A DNA stretch of 64,000 nucleotides from JBHGAV01 sp041946685 (GCA_041946685.1 JBHGAV010000001.1:82648-146647), one strand, 5' to 3'. Counted from the stretch's first letter, positions 25,184-35,582 are shown. The notes: generated by a model from the letters alone, not told the origin. Program-made: numbers and translations.

Positions 25184-26089
25184 ATGCGAAGTCTGGCCGA
25201 CCTCACCCTTGAGACTCTCTACAGCGCGGCCCAGCACGCCGTCCGCATCGTGCTCATCCTTGTGGTCGCTCTAATCGCCTCAAGGATTGTCCAGCGTTCC
25301 ATCCCGCGCCTGAAGGCCCGGATCCTGGAACTGGCGCTGCGGCGCGGCCCGGGACAGAACGGAGAGCTCGAAAAGCGGGCCGTTACGCTGGGGGCGATCT
25401 TCCGGAAAACAGTCGTGGTGCTCATCTGGATCACGGCGACGGTGATGATTCTTAGAGAGGCGGGCTTCGACATCGCCCCCATCCTTGCCAGCGCGGGCGT
25501 CGTGGGGCTGGCCATCGGTTTCGGCGCCCAAAACCTGGTGCGCGACATCATCTCCGGCATGTGTCTCCTGATGGAGAACCAGATCCGGGTCAACGACGTC
25601 GTGGTGATCAATGGGACAGGGGGTCTGGTGGAGGAGATCAACCTCAGAACGACGGTGCTGCGCAGCGTGGACGGGGCGGTCCACATCTTCCCGAACGGCA
25701 CCATCCAGACGCTGTCCAACCTGACCCATCAGTTTTCCTACTACGTTTTCGACATGGGCGTCGCCTACAAGGAGGATACCGACCACGTGGCGGCGGTGAT
25801 GAAAGCCGTGGCGGACCAGATGATGGAGGAGGAGCAGTTCAAGCCCTTCATCCTGGAGCCGCTCGAAATCCTCGGCGTGGACAGGTTCGCCGAGTCGGCC
25901 GTGATCATAAAGGCTCGGATCAAGACAGTGCCCATACGGCAGTGGGCCGTCGGCCGCGAACTGAACCGGCGGTTCAAGAAGCGGTTCGAAGAATTGGGAA
26001 TTGAGATCCCGTTTCCGCAGCGCACGATCCATGTTGTGCGTTCAGCCGTCGAAGAGCCCCCGCAGAATCCCGACAACCTGGGTGCCTAG
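25184..26089 (+). CDS. MscS-family small-conductance mechanosensitive channel
   Basis: A 301-residue channel. Three hydrophobic helices (residues ~15-35, 65-85, 95-120) are followed by the MscS pore-lining glycine/alanine-rich helix 'ASAGVVGLAIGFGAQNLVRD' and the beta domain 'GTGGLVEEINLRTTVLRSVD', then the alpha/beta cage to ~residue 280. It releases solutes upon hypo-osmotic shock. It starts 4 nt after queA and is probably co-transcribed. Its last 48 nt overlap the 3' end of the convergent membrane-protein gene. Confidence 0.92.
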   Translation: MRSLADLTLETLYSAAQHAVRIVLILVVALIASRIVQRSIPRLKARILELALRRGPGQNGELEKRAVTLGAIFRKTVVVLIWITATVMILREAGFDIAPILASAGVVGLAIGFGAQNLVRDIISGMCLLMENQIRVNDVVVINGTGGLVEEINLRTTVLRSVDGAVHIFPNGTIQTLSNLTHQFSYYVFDMGVAYKEDTDHVAAVMKAVADQMMEEEQFKPFILEPLEILGVDRFAESAVIIKARIKTVPIRQWAVGRELNRRFKKRFEELGIEIPFPQRTIHVVRSAVEEPPQNPDNLGA

Positions 26090-27211
26090 CTGCACGCCCA
26101 CCCGCGCGCTCAGCAGCGCGGCCGGCAGCAAGCCAAGCCACGCCCGAGTGGGGAGCTCCTGGAGCGCAACCAACAACAGCATCGGTGAGACCAGCCGCGG
26201 GTACGAGTAGGGATCGTGCAAGTCGAATATCGCGCTAAGGAGAACCGTCAGCAAGGCGAACATAAGCGCCGCGAAACCAGACGCCGTCGAGGGACGGGTG
26301 AGCATGTTTCGAACGGCCAGCAACGCCGCCAGCAGGATGCCCGTTATGACCAGGTAGTCCAGCGTCGTGAGTGCCCAGGCCAAGGCCTCCGGCCTGGTGT
26401 ACTGTGGCGTCCGGAACAAGGGGAGGAGGGCCGTTCGCTCCGGGAGGCCGTGGGTGGCCGGAACCTCGCGCATCACGTTGCCCAGGATCGCCATCCAGAT
26501 CAGCAGCGGCAGGCCGGCCGAGGAGAACAGCATGGCCCGGGCCCAAAGCCGGCGCGAAATCAGGTACAGGCAGTAGCCCCCCAGGAGCAGCGTTCCAGTT
26601 TCACGCGCCAGCGCGGCACACGCGAGCACCACCCACAGCTTCCACGGCGGGCCATCGCGCGAGTACAGCGCGAATCCCGCAGAGAGCGCGGCCAGAGCGA
26701 GATCAATGGTCATGCGGTCAATCGAGATGAGCGCTGCCGGCACCAGCAGGAAACAGAGACCCCAGACCGGGTGATATCCGAGAGGTGCGATGTACCGGCT
26801 GACCCAATACGCTCCCAGGAAGATGAACATCCATTGGACGGCGAACAGGGCGGTGTCTACGTAACGGTCCCGGCCCCCGGCCAGCAACCAGGCAGCCGTG
26901 GGCACCAACATCCGGCGATAGCGCATTCTCGGAGCGTCCACATACTGCGCGAGTCCCTTGCGAAGGAAAGGGTCGTGCGCCTGGTAGTGGTAGAACTGCC
27001 CATCGTAACCCCTGCTCCCTGGAAACAGATGGATTCTCTCCCAGGTAAGGAGCGGAGGCACCCTTTGCTCGCCCCCGGTGCAGAAGAGCGCGGTCCAGTT
27101 GCCGCCGTAGTTGTAGTGAACGGTCGTCGACTGCCAGGCAAACGTGAGGATAACCGCGACCAGCCCAGTCGTCTGCGCCTGGCTGGGCAGGAGACGTTGG
27201 AGAACGCGCAT
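26042..27211 (-). CDS. Polytopic membrane protein, possible glycosyltransferase-like, unknown
   Basis: A 389-residue protein with about nine to ten hydrophobic helices. A first helix (~15-30) is followed by an extracytoplasmic loop with 'GSRGYDGQFYHYQAHDP', a motif I recall from uncharacterised multi-pass proteins of Acidobacteria and Planctomycetes that resemble lipid-linked-sugar glycosyltransferases. The remaining helices follow to the C-terminus. No catalytic site is proven. Its 3' end overlaps mscS on the opposite strand. The upstream OPT gene ends 11 nt before its ATG, so both are likely in one transcript. Confidence 0.72.
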   Translation of the reverse strand: MRVLQRLLPSQAQTTGLVAVILTFAWQSTTVHYNYGGNWTALFCTGGEQRVPPLLTWERIHLFPGSRGYDGQFYHYQAHDPFLRKGLAQYVDAPRMRYRRMLVPTAAWLLAGGRDRYVDTALFAVQWMFIFLGAYWVSRYIAPLGYHPVWGLCFLLVPAALISIDRMTIDLALAALSAGFALYSRDGPPWKLWVVLACAALARETGTLLLGGYCLYLISRRLWARAMLFSSAGLPLLIWMAILGNVMREVPATHGLPERTALLPLFRTPQYTRPEALAWALTTLDYLVITGILLAALLAVRNMLTRPSTASGFAALMFALLTVLLSAIFDLHDPYSYPRLVSPMLLLVALQELPTRAWLGLLPAALLSARVGVQLGTQVVGILRGLFDG

Positions 27212-27222
27212 CCCTCCGAATC

Positions 27223-29247
27223 TTACATGATCGCCGTCGGCGGTGCGGGCTCGTCAGGGCTGCCGGCATTGGCCAGCGGCACTTTCACCATCAGGAATCC
27301 AAGGAAGATCAAGACCACAAAGCCGGCCCAGATCGACGGTGTCTCGAAGATCTTCGGCAGGGGCCATTCAAAGAAGCGGAAGGTGGCCACCAGGAGTCCA
27401 GCCAGCGCCTCTCCGGCGATCAGGCCGGAAGCCGTGAGGATTCCGGCGTTCTCCACTCGCGCCTTCTGGGCCTCGTTGAATCCCCCCTTCTCGCGCCGGC
27501 TGTCTGTGATCCACCGGATGACGCCACCGACGAAAATGGCGAATGTCGTCTCCAGCGGAAGGTACATACCCACGGCGAACAGCATCGGGCTCTTGACCTG
27601 AACCATGATCAGCGCCAGGCCCATGAAGATGCCGACCACGACCAGAGGCCAGGGCATATCGCCACCCACAATCCCCTGTGCGAGTGAGGCCATCAATCCC
27701 GCCTGCGGGGCGGACAGTTCCTTGTCCCCGAATCCGGTCCCGCCCGCGTTGATGTTCCCCTGGTGGAGCACCAGCAGCGGGAAGTACAACAGCAGGCTGG
27801 CGACGAGCACGCCCATGAAATCGCCGATCTGCATGCTCCTCGGCCTGCCACCCAGGATGTGACCCACCTTGAGGTCCTGGAGCATCTCGCCCGCCACGGC
27901 CGAGGAGACACAAACCACCGCTGCGACGCCTAGAACCGCCGCCACGCCGCTCAACCCCGTCACCCCCACGGCGACCATGAGCAAAGCTGCCACGATGAGC
28001 GTCGACAGCGTGAGCCCGGAGATGGGGTTGTTGGAGGACCCGATCATTCCCACAAGGTTGCCGGACACCGCCGCGAAGAAGAAGCCGAGCACGATCATCA
28101 CGGCCGCCGCGACAGCCCCTCCCACCAGTGTGCCCGTGAAGTAGACGTACAACACAACCATCGCGGCCAGCGTCACGACAAGCCCGCCGAACACCGTCTT
28201 CGCGCCAAGGTCGTGATCGGCCCTGGCCGTGGATTGCGCCTGGCTCCCGGCCTTCTTGAGATCGGAAACCGCCCGCTTCATGCCCACTGCCAGGCTCTTG
28301 CGCATCCGGAACAGCGTGTAGCCGGCGCCAACGAGCATTCCTCCCACGGCGATAGGCCGCACAATGAATCGCCAAATCGCCGTGGCCAACCCCGACCAGG
28401 ACTCATCCGCGGCGCCCGCAGGGAGCGTCGACTGGAGCTGAGGGCCCAGGAAGTACATGAACAGCGGCACCAGCAGTCCCCACGCCACCACCCCGCCCGA
28501 GAAGTTCAGCGCGGCCAGCCTCGGGCCGATGATGTAGCCGACGCCCAGGTATGCCGGGCTGATGGCCGGCGCCGAAGCCATCGTGACTCCGCCGACGCCC
28601 ACGCTTGTTGCCTCCCCGGAGCTGCCCAGGCGAACCACGCTCCTGCCAAGCTCCCCAATCCGCAGGAAGAACTCCTTGCTGGCCGCGAACAACTGGAACA
28701 CCCCGAGCAGGTAAGTCAGCGCGCCAACCCCCATGTTGCTAAAGAGGATCTTGGCCGCCTGGCTTCCACGCTGGCCTGCTTTGTGGATCTCGGATGCGGC
28801 GAGCGATTCGGGAAAAGGCAGCTCGCGGTCCTCGACCATGACGCGGCGCAGCAGGGTGACGAACAGGATGCCTAGTACCCCGCCCACCAGCATCAGCACG
28901 CTGGACTTCCAGTAGGCATGCTCGAAATCGAAGGACGGCCAGGCCTTGGCGATCACAAAGGCCGGGATGGTGAAGATGGCCCCCGCCGCCACCGATTCGC
29001 CGATGGAGCCCACCGTACGCGCGATGTTCTCCTCCAGGATCGAGCCGCGCATCAGCCGCAGTACGGCCATGCTGATCACCGCCGCCGGGTAAGTGGCGGC
29101 GATGGTCATGCCGGCGCGGAGGCCGAGGTAGGCGTTGGCCGCGCCGAGAACGACGGTCATGACCAGGCCGAGCAGGACCGCACGGAGCGTGAACTCCGAC
29201 ATCTTGAGGTCTTCCGGAACGTAAGGACGGTACTTATCTTCGCTCAT
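27223..29247 (-). CDS. OPT-family oligopeptide/metal-chelate transporter
   Basis: A 674-residue membrane transporter with about 14-16 hydrophobic segments. It shows the OPT-family start 'FTLRAVLLGLVMTVVLGAAN' with 'YLGLRAGMTIAATYPAAVIS', and internal blocks 'SSNNPISGLTLSTLIVAALL' and 'GDFMGVLVASLLLYFPLLVL'. The family imports oligopeptides or metal-siderophore complexes by proton coupling. The substrate is unknown. ATG 29247 fits the conserved N-terminus better than 29271. It diverges from the TonB-type receptor gene across a 171-nt gap, so shared control of envelope uptake functions is possible. Confidence 0.88.
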   Translation of the reverse strand: MSEDKYRPYVPEDLKMSEFTLRAVLLGLVMTVVLGAANAYLGLRAGMTIAATYPAAVISMAVLRLMRGSILEENIARTVGSIGESVAAGAIFTIPAFVIAKAWPSFDFEHAYWKSSVLMLVGGVLGILFVTLLRRVMVEDRELPFPESLAASEIHKAGQRGSQAAKILFSNMGVGALTYLLGVFQLFAASKEFFLRIGELGRSVVRLGSSGEATSVGVGGVTMASAPAISPAYLGVGYIIGPRLAALNFSGGVVAWGLLVPLFMYFLGPQLQSTLPAGAADESWSGLATAIWRFIVRPIAVGGMLVGAGYTLFRMRKSLAVGMKRAVSDLKKAGSQAQSTARADHDLGAKTVFGGLVVTLAAMVVLYVYFTGTLVGGAVAAAVMIVLGFFFAAVSGNLVGMIGSSNNPISGLTLSTLIVAALLMVAVGVTGLSGVAAVLGVAAVVCVSSAVAGEMLQDLKVGHILGGRPRSMQIGDFMGVLVASLLLYFPLLVLHQGNINAGGTGFGDKELSAPQAGLMASLAQGIVGGDMPWPLVVVGIFMGLALIMVQVKSPMLFAVGMYLPLETTFAIFVGGVIRWITDSRREKGGFNEAQKARVENAGILTASGLIAGEALAGLLVATFRFFEWPLPKIFETPSIWAGFVVLIFLGFLMVKVPLANAGSPDEPAPPTAIM

Positions 29248-29418
29248 GGCGCACCCCTCACAAACGGACATGATACCAGGGGGATGGCCAGCCGGTTGCC
29301 GCGGATTGGGCGGCCACGAGCCGCGCCAAAGTGCGCCGCGCCGCGGGTGGCGGTCAATTTCGCTTGCCGCGGAGTCACCATCCGGCCGATCCTACTGACC
29401 AGTGTGGAGGTCCTGCGT

Positions 29419-32400
29419 ATGTGCGGAATCCGGAGTGTCTGGTTGTCCATCCTCCTGCTCCTGGCGGCTTTCTCGCTCCAGGGGCAGATAACAGGCGAAG
29501 TCAAGGGGATTGTTACCGATCCGTCAGGAGCAGCCGTACCCGCCGTCAAGGTCCTGCTTACCAGCGCGGAGACCGGAGAAAGCCGCTCCGTTACAACCGA
29601 CCAGGAGGGCCGCTTCGGATTTCCGCTGCTCAAGATCGGAGGCTACACGGTGGAGGTGCAAGCCCCCGGTTTCCGTCGTGCGGTTGCCTCGGCCTCGGTG
29701 CGCAGCGCGGAGATCTCTTCATTGAACCTCAAACTTGAAGTCGGCCAGGTCACCGAGCAGGTCACGGTGACCGGCGCCGCCAGCCCGCTGGACACGCAGA
29801 GCGCCCAGGTCCAGGAGGCCTTCGAGGTCAAGGAGGTGCAGGAAGTTCCGGTCAATCGCAACTTGAACCTGTTCGCCGCCACCCTGCCCGGCATCGTCCC
29901 CGCTCCGGGCGGCTTCAACACCGGCAGCTTCGTCGCCAACGGCAACCGGGTGCGCGCCAACAACATCACCATCGATAACATCACGGCGACCGATATCTCC
30001 GTGGGCGGAACCGGATCCAGCAACAACAGCCCGGTGAACTTCTCCTCCGTCCGCGAGGTCAAGGTCATCACCAACAGCTTTAGCGCCGAATTCGGCCGCA
30101 ACTCGGGCGCCCAGGTGCAGTACATCACCAAGTCCGGCACCAATGACTTCCACGGCGAGGCGTACGAATACGTCCAGAACGACATCCTCAACGCGCGGGA
30201 TTGGTTCGACCAGAGCGGCAAGCCCTCCGTCACGCGGATCAACCAGTTCGGCGGAGTGCTGGGCGGCCCGGTCATCCGCAATCGGACTCATTTCTTCGGA
30301 TCCGCCGAGCGGTTCTACCAGCGCGGCGCGGGTTCGGCCCGCGTGGCCCAGGTTCCCACCTCGGCCATGATCGCTGCCGTCACCGACCCGACGTCGAAGA
30401 AGGTCTTGGACCAGTACAAACTGCCCGCCGCCACGACAACGTACGCGACCTACGGAACGGTCCAGCAGAACGCTTCCGCAAAGGTCGACCTGCACCAGTA
30501 CTCGGCCCGGTTGGATCACCAGTTTTCGGAAAGGGACTCCATTTATGGCCGCTACGGCTTCGCCAGGAACCAGGGAACCAGCAGCAACAACACCTTCATA
30601 CAGACCAACCTCGCCAACTTCGGTCTCGCTTCGACCAATTCGGTCTACAGCATCAACCTCAACGAGACGCACATCTTCTCGCCGTCGGTGGTGAACGAGT
30701 TCCGTTCGGGTTTCGGGCGCACGTCGCCCATCTTCAGTGTCGATTCCACCGTCCCCCTCGGCCCGAGAATCGTCTTCACCAACGCCCAGGTGGACCGATT
30801 CGGCTCCTATGAAGGAGGTCCTCAGGGACGTGTTCAGAACACATACCAGGTCGGCGACACGCTCACCTGGACCCGCGGCGCTCACACCCTGAAATTCGGC
30901 GGGGACTTCTTCCGATACCAGGGCAACAGCTTCTTCGAGGCGCAGACTCGCGGCGTGTACACCTTCCTGAATTGGGACGATTTTGCGGCCGGAAGGCCCA
31001 ACAGCTACACGCAGCGTTTTGGTCCCACACAGCGCGGGAACCGCAACTGGATTCAGGGGGCGTTCGTACAGGATGACTTCCGCGTCACTCCTTCGCTCAC
31101 CGTCAATCTCGGCGCCCGGCTGGAGGTGTTCGGGCCGATCAGCGAGGTCAACCGCCTGACCTCCAACCTCAACTTCGACTGCCGCCAAAGCATGGGACTG
31201 GCGGGAACCGGGCCCCTCGGCTGTTTCAGCATCGGCGAGAACTCGATCGGATTGAACCGCTACATCCAGCCGCGAGTGGGCTTCGCCTGGAATCCAGGGC
31301 AGGGGAAGACCGTGATCCGCGGCGGCTACGGCATGGTCGCCGACTTCAACTTTCTGAACCCCGTCACCAACCAGCGCTTCCTGCCGCCGTTTGTGGTCAC
31401 GCAGACCATTACCGGCATCCCCAACTTCTCAGGAACGAATAGCTGGGCCAACTTGATTGCGGGCTCCGCCGCCATCCAGCAGGAAGGCGCGGGGATGAGC
31501 GGCCGCCTCCGGACAGACGTCCTCAACTACGGGGACGTGAATCCTGCCATCGACCCTCGCCTGAAGAACCCGCAGGTTCACCAGTTCAGCCTTGGTGTCC
31601 AACGCGAACTGCCGCAGGGGATCGTGCTGAAGATCGGCTATATCGGGACGAAGGGCAATTTTCTGCAAAGCGTGCGCCAGGTCAATCTCAACGCCAACCG
31701 GCCCCGCCCCGCCGTCGACCTGGCCGACGAAGCCGCCCGTACGCAGGAGTTCGTCGCCAGCTACAACGCCATGACCGGCGCCACGCAGCGTTCGAGCACG
31801 CGCCTCGACCCCCGCTTCAACCTGGTCAACTACTACGACAATTCCGGCAACTCGAACTACCACGCCCTCGAAGTCCTGGGCACCCGTTCGTTCCGAAGCG
31901 GCTATTCGTTCCAGGTGGGGTACACGATAGCCAAGTCTATCGACAACGTCTCCGACGGCCTCTCCAACATGCCCAACGACAGCGCGAATATTCAGGACCC
32001 AACCAACCTGCGCGGAAACCGCGGTGTTTCGGGCTTCGATGTGCCTCAGCGCATCGTGGTCACTCACGTGTGGGAATTGCCCTGGGGAAAGAACCTCTCA
32101 AGCCCGCTTCTCAAGCGGATAGCGTCGGGCTGGTCCCTGTCCGGCATCTCGAGCTGGCGGGCGGGTTTCCCGGTCTCCTTTGACGCGGGCGCACGCCTCG
32201 GCGTGGCCAATATCTCCACCCTGATCACCGGCGGGATCATGCGACCCAATACCGCCGGTCCCGTCACGTTCGAGCCCAAGCCTGCCGGGAGCCCGGACGC
32301 GCCGCAGGGCCTGAACAACGATGCGGTCGCCGGGCGCCGCATTTCCACCTACGCCGAGAGAATCGGCCTGTCGCAGCCGCTGCTGGGGAACTTCGGCACG

Positions 32401-32637
32401 CTTGGCCGGAATACGCACCGCGCCATCGGCCAGGCCAACTTCGACTGGAACGTGTACAAGAACACGGCGATCACCGAGCAGGTGAGCGTGCAACTGCGCT
32501 GCGAGATCTATAACGTCTTCAATCACCACAGCTTCCAGGACGTGAACCGCAACATCAGCAATCCCGCGTTCGGCCAGTACACCACCCCGGCCCAGAGCCA
32601 GCGTTACCTCCAACTCGCGGCCGTCCTGCGCTTCTAA
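29419..32637 (+). CDS. TonB-dependent receptor-like outer-membrane protein with N-terminal carboxypeptidase-regulatory-like domain
   Basis: A 1072-residue protein with a signal peptide (residues 1-22, 'SILLLLAAFSLQGQ'). An Ig-like carboxypeptidase-regulatory domain follows (~23-110, 'VKGIVTDPSGAAVPAVKVLL'), then a plug domain (~120-240) with 'AEFGRNSGAQVQYITKSGTN', then a long beta-barrel rich in Tyr/Asn/Gly strands ending in Phe ('LQLAAVLRF'), the usual outer-membrane terminal signal. This 'Oar-like' architecture is expanded in Acidobacteria and thought to import oligosaccharides or other polymers. GTGGAGG (29404-29410) precedes ATG 29419. An in-frame ORF extension to 28918 is the shadow of the OPT gene. 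Confidence 0.93.
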   Translation: MCGIRSVWLSILLLLAAFSLQGQITGEVKGIVTDPSGAAVPAVKVLLTSAETGESRSVTTDQEGRFGFPLLKIGGYTVEVQAPGFRRAVASASVRSAEISSLNLKLEVGQVTEQVTVTGAASPLDTQSAQVQEAFEVKEVQEVPVNRNLNLFAATLPGIVPAPGGFNTGSFVANGNRVRANNITIDNITATDISVGGTGSSNNSPVNFSSVREVKVITNSFSAEFGRNSGAQVQYITKSGTNDFHGEAYEYVQNDILNARDWFDQSGKPSVTRINQFGGVLGGPVIRNRTHFFGSAERFYQRGAGSARVAQVPTSAMIAAVTDPTSKKVLDQYKLPAATTTYATYGTVQQNASAKVDLHQYSARLDHQFSERDSIYGRYGFARNQGTSSNNTFIQTNLANFGLASTNSVYSINLNETHIFSPSVVNEFRSGFGRTSPIFSVDSTVPLGPRIVFTNAQVDRFGSYEGGPQGRVQNTYQVGDTLTWTRGAHTLKFGGDFFRYQGNSFFEAQTRGVYTFLNWDDFAAGRPNSYTQRFGPTQRGNRNWIQGAFVQDDFRVTPSLTVNLGARLEVFGPISEVNRLTSNLNFDCRQSMGLAGTGPLGCFSIGENSIGLNRYIQPRVGFAWNPGQGKTVIRGGYGMVADFNFLNPVTNQRFLPPFVVTQTITGIPNFSGTNSWANLIAGSAAIQQEGAGMSGRLRTDVLNYGDVNPAIDPRLKNPQVHQFSLGVQRELPQGIVLKIGYIGTKGNFLQSVRQVNLNANRPRPAVDLADEAARTQEFVASYNAMTGATQRSSTRLDPRFNLVNYYDNSGNSNYHALEVLGTRSFRSGYSFQVGYTIAKSIDNVSDGLSNMPNDSANIQDPTNLRGNRGVSGFDVPQRIVVTHVWELPWGKNLSSPLLKRIASGWSLSGISSWRAGFPVSFDAGARLGVANISTLITGGIMRPNTAGPVTFEPKPAGSPDAPQGLNNDAVAGRRISTYAERIGLSQPLLGNFGTLGRNTHRAIGQANFDWNVYKNTAITEQVSVQLRCEIYNVFNHHSFQDVNRNISNPAFGQYTTPAQSQRYLQLAAVLRF

Positions 32638-32676
32638 GTTGTTGCGGGCGTTTTTGGGGAACTGCGAAAATCAGGG

Positions 32677-34170
32677 GTGTCCCCGAGAACGTGTCTGCTC
32701 CCCGCCCTGCTGGCGGCCATGACGCTGATAGCCACGGCCGCGGTGATTGAGGGCATTGTCGTCGAGAAGGGCACGGGACGTCCCGTGGCTCGCGCCAGGG
32801 TGACGCTTCAGTCGCTAGGGACCGGGGTCTCCTCACCCGCCGCTCTGTTCACCGATTCCGCAGGCCGCTTCTCGGTCCGGCAGCCGGCCGGCGGCGCGTT
32901 CCTTCTCACCGTGGACAAGCGAGGGTACGCTCCCTCCCATTACGGGCAGAAACGCTGGGATGGACCTGGAACCCCCATCGTCTTGGAGAAGGACACTCGT
33001 TTCGCGGCGGAAATATCGCTCAGCAGGCTTGGCGCAGTCTCGGGTGAAATCGTGGACGAGAACGGCATAGGAGTCTCCGACGTTCCCGTGTTCGCCTACC
33101 GCGATTCCCGTCCGCCGCGCCTGGCCGGCCAGGGGATGAGCGATGACCGCGGCAGTTTCAGGATCGCCGGACTTCAGCCGGGCAAGTACCGCCTCAGGAC
33201 CGGGCCCAAAGAACTGGAGGACGGCACCGGCCTGCTGCCGACATACTTCGGCAACACGGCGGTTGGCGAGAGCGCCAACACCGTTGAAGTCGCTCTGGGC
33301 GAGGATACGGGCGGAGTTTCCATCCGGCCTGTGGCAGGGACTCTCTTGCGGCTGAGCGGACGCGTCAGCAGACCCGGCTTCGCCTCCGTGATTCTCTACT
33401 CGGATCTGGGCCGGAGAGTCGCAGCGGTCGATCCGTCGGGGCATTTCACCTTCGGTGAGCTTTCCCCCGGAAGGGTTGAGCTCACCGCAGAGTCCGGGCG
33501 TGGCGAACTCGCCCAGGCCGCATACGCAAGCCTCTGGCTGAGTGGCGATGTCGAGGGGTTCGTGCTCGACCCCGCGCCGGTTCCAAGCGTCGAGTTCCGT
33601 TGCGAGGACACGAAGGCGGCGCCGCTCGTCTCCAGGGAGGTCACGCTCACACTGAGCAGGACTTCGTTTCCCGAGGAGCCGCGCACCGAGCAGCTAGCCT
33701 GCGGGAAGACGGCGCATACGGGCGTGGGAAACTGGCGGCTGGACATTTCCACTCCCGCCAAGTACGCCGTAGCCGGAGTGCAGATCGGGCGCCGGCCGGC
33801 CGCCTCGAACGAGATCCAGTTGCTGCCCGGCCAGCGCGCGGAAGTCACGCTGGTGGCTTCGACGCTGGTGTCCAGTTTCAGTGGGACGCTCCTGGGGACA
33901 AGCGGCCAGCCTGCCGTGGGGGCCATGGTCTTCCTGCGCGCGGCCGACGAAAGCCTGGCTCGCCGCGTCTACCGGAAGGATACTGCGAGGACCGACGCCG
34001 AGGGCAGGTTCGCTTTCACCGGCCTGCCGCCAGGCCGTTACAAGGTCACCGCTTCTTTCGATGTGCAGAGAGCGGACGAAGTGGATTGGAGCGATCCGAC
34101 TATGCGGGTCGTCGAACTCGAGGAAGGCAAGGAACTCACCGAGGACCTGAGACTGCCGGCGCGCCCTTAG
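32677..34170 (+). CDS. Secreted protein with repeated carboxypeptidase-regulatory-like domains
   Basis: A 497-residue exported protein (signal peptide residues ~1-22) made of beta-sandwich repeats. Copies are visible at residues ~23-95 ('IEGIVVEKGTGRPVARARVT'), ~120-180 ('VSGEIVDENGIGVSDVPVFA') and ~405-490 ('FSGTLLGTSGQPAVGAMVFL', 'GRFAFTGLPPGRYKVTASFD'). The fold matches the N-terminal domain of the neighbouring receptor. It starts 39 nt downstream of that gene and may be an accessory surface protein. A GTG start at 32677 is used; no strong ribosome site is seen. Function unknown. Confidence 0.8.
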   Translation: MSPRTCLLPALLAAMTLIATAAVIEGIVVEKGTGRPVARARVTLQSLGTGVSSPAALFTDSAGRFSVRQPAGGAFLLTVDKRGYAPSHYGQKRWDGPGTPIVLEKDTRFAAEISLSRLGAVSGEIVDENGIGVSDVPVFAYRDSRPPRLAGQGMSDDRGSFRIAGLQPGKYRLRTGPKELEDGTGLLPTYFGNTAVGESANTVEVALGEDTGGVSIRPVAGTLLRLSGRVSRPGFASVILYSDLGRRVAAVDPSGHFTFGELSPGRVELTAESGRGELAQAAYASLWLSGDVEGFVLDPAPVPSVEFRCEDTKAAPLVSREVTLTLSRTSFPEEPRTEQLACGKTAHTGVGNWRLDISTPAKYAVAGVQIGRRPAASNEIQLLPGQRAEVTLVASTLVSSFSGTLLGTSGQPAVGAMVFLRAADESLARRVYRKDTARTDAEGRFAFTGLPPGRYKVTASFDVQRADEVDWSDPTMRVVELEEGKELTEDLRLPARP

Positions 34171-35582
34171 CGCCAGGAAACAAGCTTGATCTCGGTCATC
34201 TCCTCGACCGCGTACTTGGGCCCTTCGCGGCCCATGCCGCTGAGCTTGACCCCTCCGTAGGGCATCTGGTCGAGCCGGTAGGCCGGCACCTCGTTGATCA
34301 GGAATCCGCCCACGTGGACCTTGCGAGCCGCGTGGAATGCCTTCTGAAGATCGCGCGTGTAGATGCTGGCCTGCAAGCCGTACTCGGACGCATTCACCCA
34401 GTCGATGGCCTCGTCCAGGCTGCCGGCTTCGTTGATGGCCACGACGGGGCCGAAGGCCTCCTTACACGAGATCTTCACTTCCGTCGGCACACGCTCGAGG
34501 ATCGCCGGGTTCACGGTGGCCCTGCGGCGGGCGCCTCCGATGCACAACCTGGCTCCGGCCTTGGTGGCCTCTTCGATCCAGCCTTCGACGCGCTCGGCTT
34601 CCTTGACCGTGATCAACGAACTGATGTCCGTGGAAGGCTCGTGGGGATGCCCGATCTTGAGCTTGCGCGTCCCCTCGACCATGCGCTCCAGAAACTCGCC
34701 ATGGACGCGGCTGTGGGCGAAAATGCGCTGCACCGAGATGCAGACCTGGCCCGAGTTGGAGAAGCTGCCCCTGATGCAGCGGGGAACGGCGGCGTCCAGG
34801 TCCGCATCTTCCTCGATGATGACTGCCGAGTTGGAGCCGAGCTCCAGCGTGACCCGCTTCATTCCCGCCAGGCTCCGTATGCGCAGGCCCACCTCAGGAC
34901 TTCCCGTGAAGGTGATCATCGAGACTTTGGGGTGCGTCACCAGCAGATCGCCCACCGTGCCACCGGGGCCCGTGATGACGTTCAGCGCGCCTTTCGGCAG
35001 TCCGCACTCGTCGAAGATCCCAGCCATCATCAGGGCCGTGACCGGAGTCGCCGAAGCGGGCTTGTGGACCACGGCATTGCCCGCGGCGACGGCGGGCCCG
35101 ATCTTGTGCATCGAGAGATTGAGTGGGAAGTTGAACGGAGTAATCGCCGAGATGACTCCCACCGGCTCGCGCAGGGTCATGCCCCAGCGGCCCTTGCCCG
35201 CCGGGGAGGCGTCCATCGGCACGACCTCTCCACACAAGCGGTGAGCTTCCTCGGAAGAGAACAGCAGAGTCTGCGCCGCCCGGTCCACCTCGGCCCGAGC
35301 CTCACGGATGGGCTTTCCGCTTTCGCTGCTGAGCGCCAGCGCCAGCGATTCGCTTCGCTCCAGGACCTTGTCGTGGGCTTTGCGCAGGATGGCGGACCGC
35401 TCGGCCAGCGTCATCTCGCGCATGACCGGCGCGGCGGCCCAGGCCGCTTCCACCGCCGCCTCCACGTGTTCCCTGCCCGCCTCGTAGACAGTGGCGATCT
35501 CAGAACCGTCGTAGGGCAGTTCGACCTTCAAGGGCCGATCGGTGGTGACCAATCTCCCCCCGATGTGCATCGGATATTCCAT
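34167..35582 (-). CDS. NAD(P)-dependent aldehyde dehydrogenase
   Basis: A 471-residue ALDH-superfamily enzyme. It shows 'ISAITPFNFPLNLSMHKIGP' (cofactor-binding motif), the catalytic Glu in 'VTLELGSNSAVII' and the catalytic Cys in 'NSGQVCISVQRIFA', plus 'PYGGVKLSGMGREGPKYAVE' near the C-terminus. Sequence details resemble lactaldehyde or non-phosphorylating glyceraldehyde-3-phosphate dehydrogenases, but the substrate cannot be fixed. It overlaps the convergent upstream gene by 4 nt at its 3' end. An intergenic inverted repeat lies 37 nt upstream of the start. Confidence 0.9.
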   Translation of the reverse strand: MEYPMHIGGRLVTTDRPLKVELPYDGSEIATVYEAGREHVEAAVEAAWAAAPVMREMTLAERSAILRKAHDKVLERSESLALALSSESGKPIREARAEVDRAAQTLLFSSEEAHRLCGEVVPMDASPAGKGRWGMTLREPVGVISAITPFNFPLNLSMHKIGPAVAAGNAVVHKPASATPVTALMMAGIFDECGLPKGALNVITGPGGTVGDLLVTHPKVSMITFTGSPEVGLRIRSLAGMKRVTLELGSNSAVIIEEDADLDAAVPRCIRGSFSNSGQVCISVQRIFAHSRVHGEFLERMVEGTRKLKIGHPHEPSTDISSLITVKEAERVEGWIEEATKAGARLCIGGARRRATVNPAILERVPTEVKISCKEAFGPVVAINEAGSLDEAIDWVNASEYGLQASIYTRDLQKAFHAARKVHVGGFLINEVPAYRLDQMPYGGVKLSGMGREGPKYAVEEMTEIKLVSWR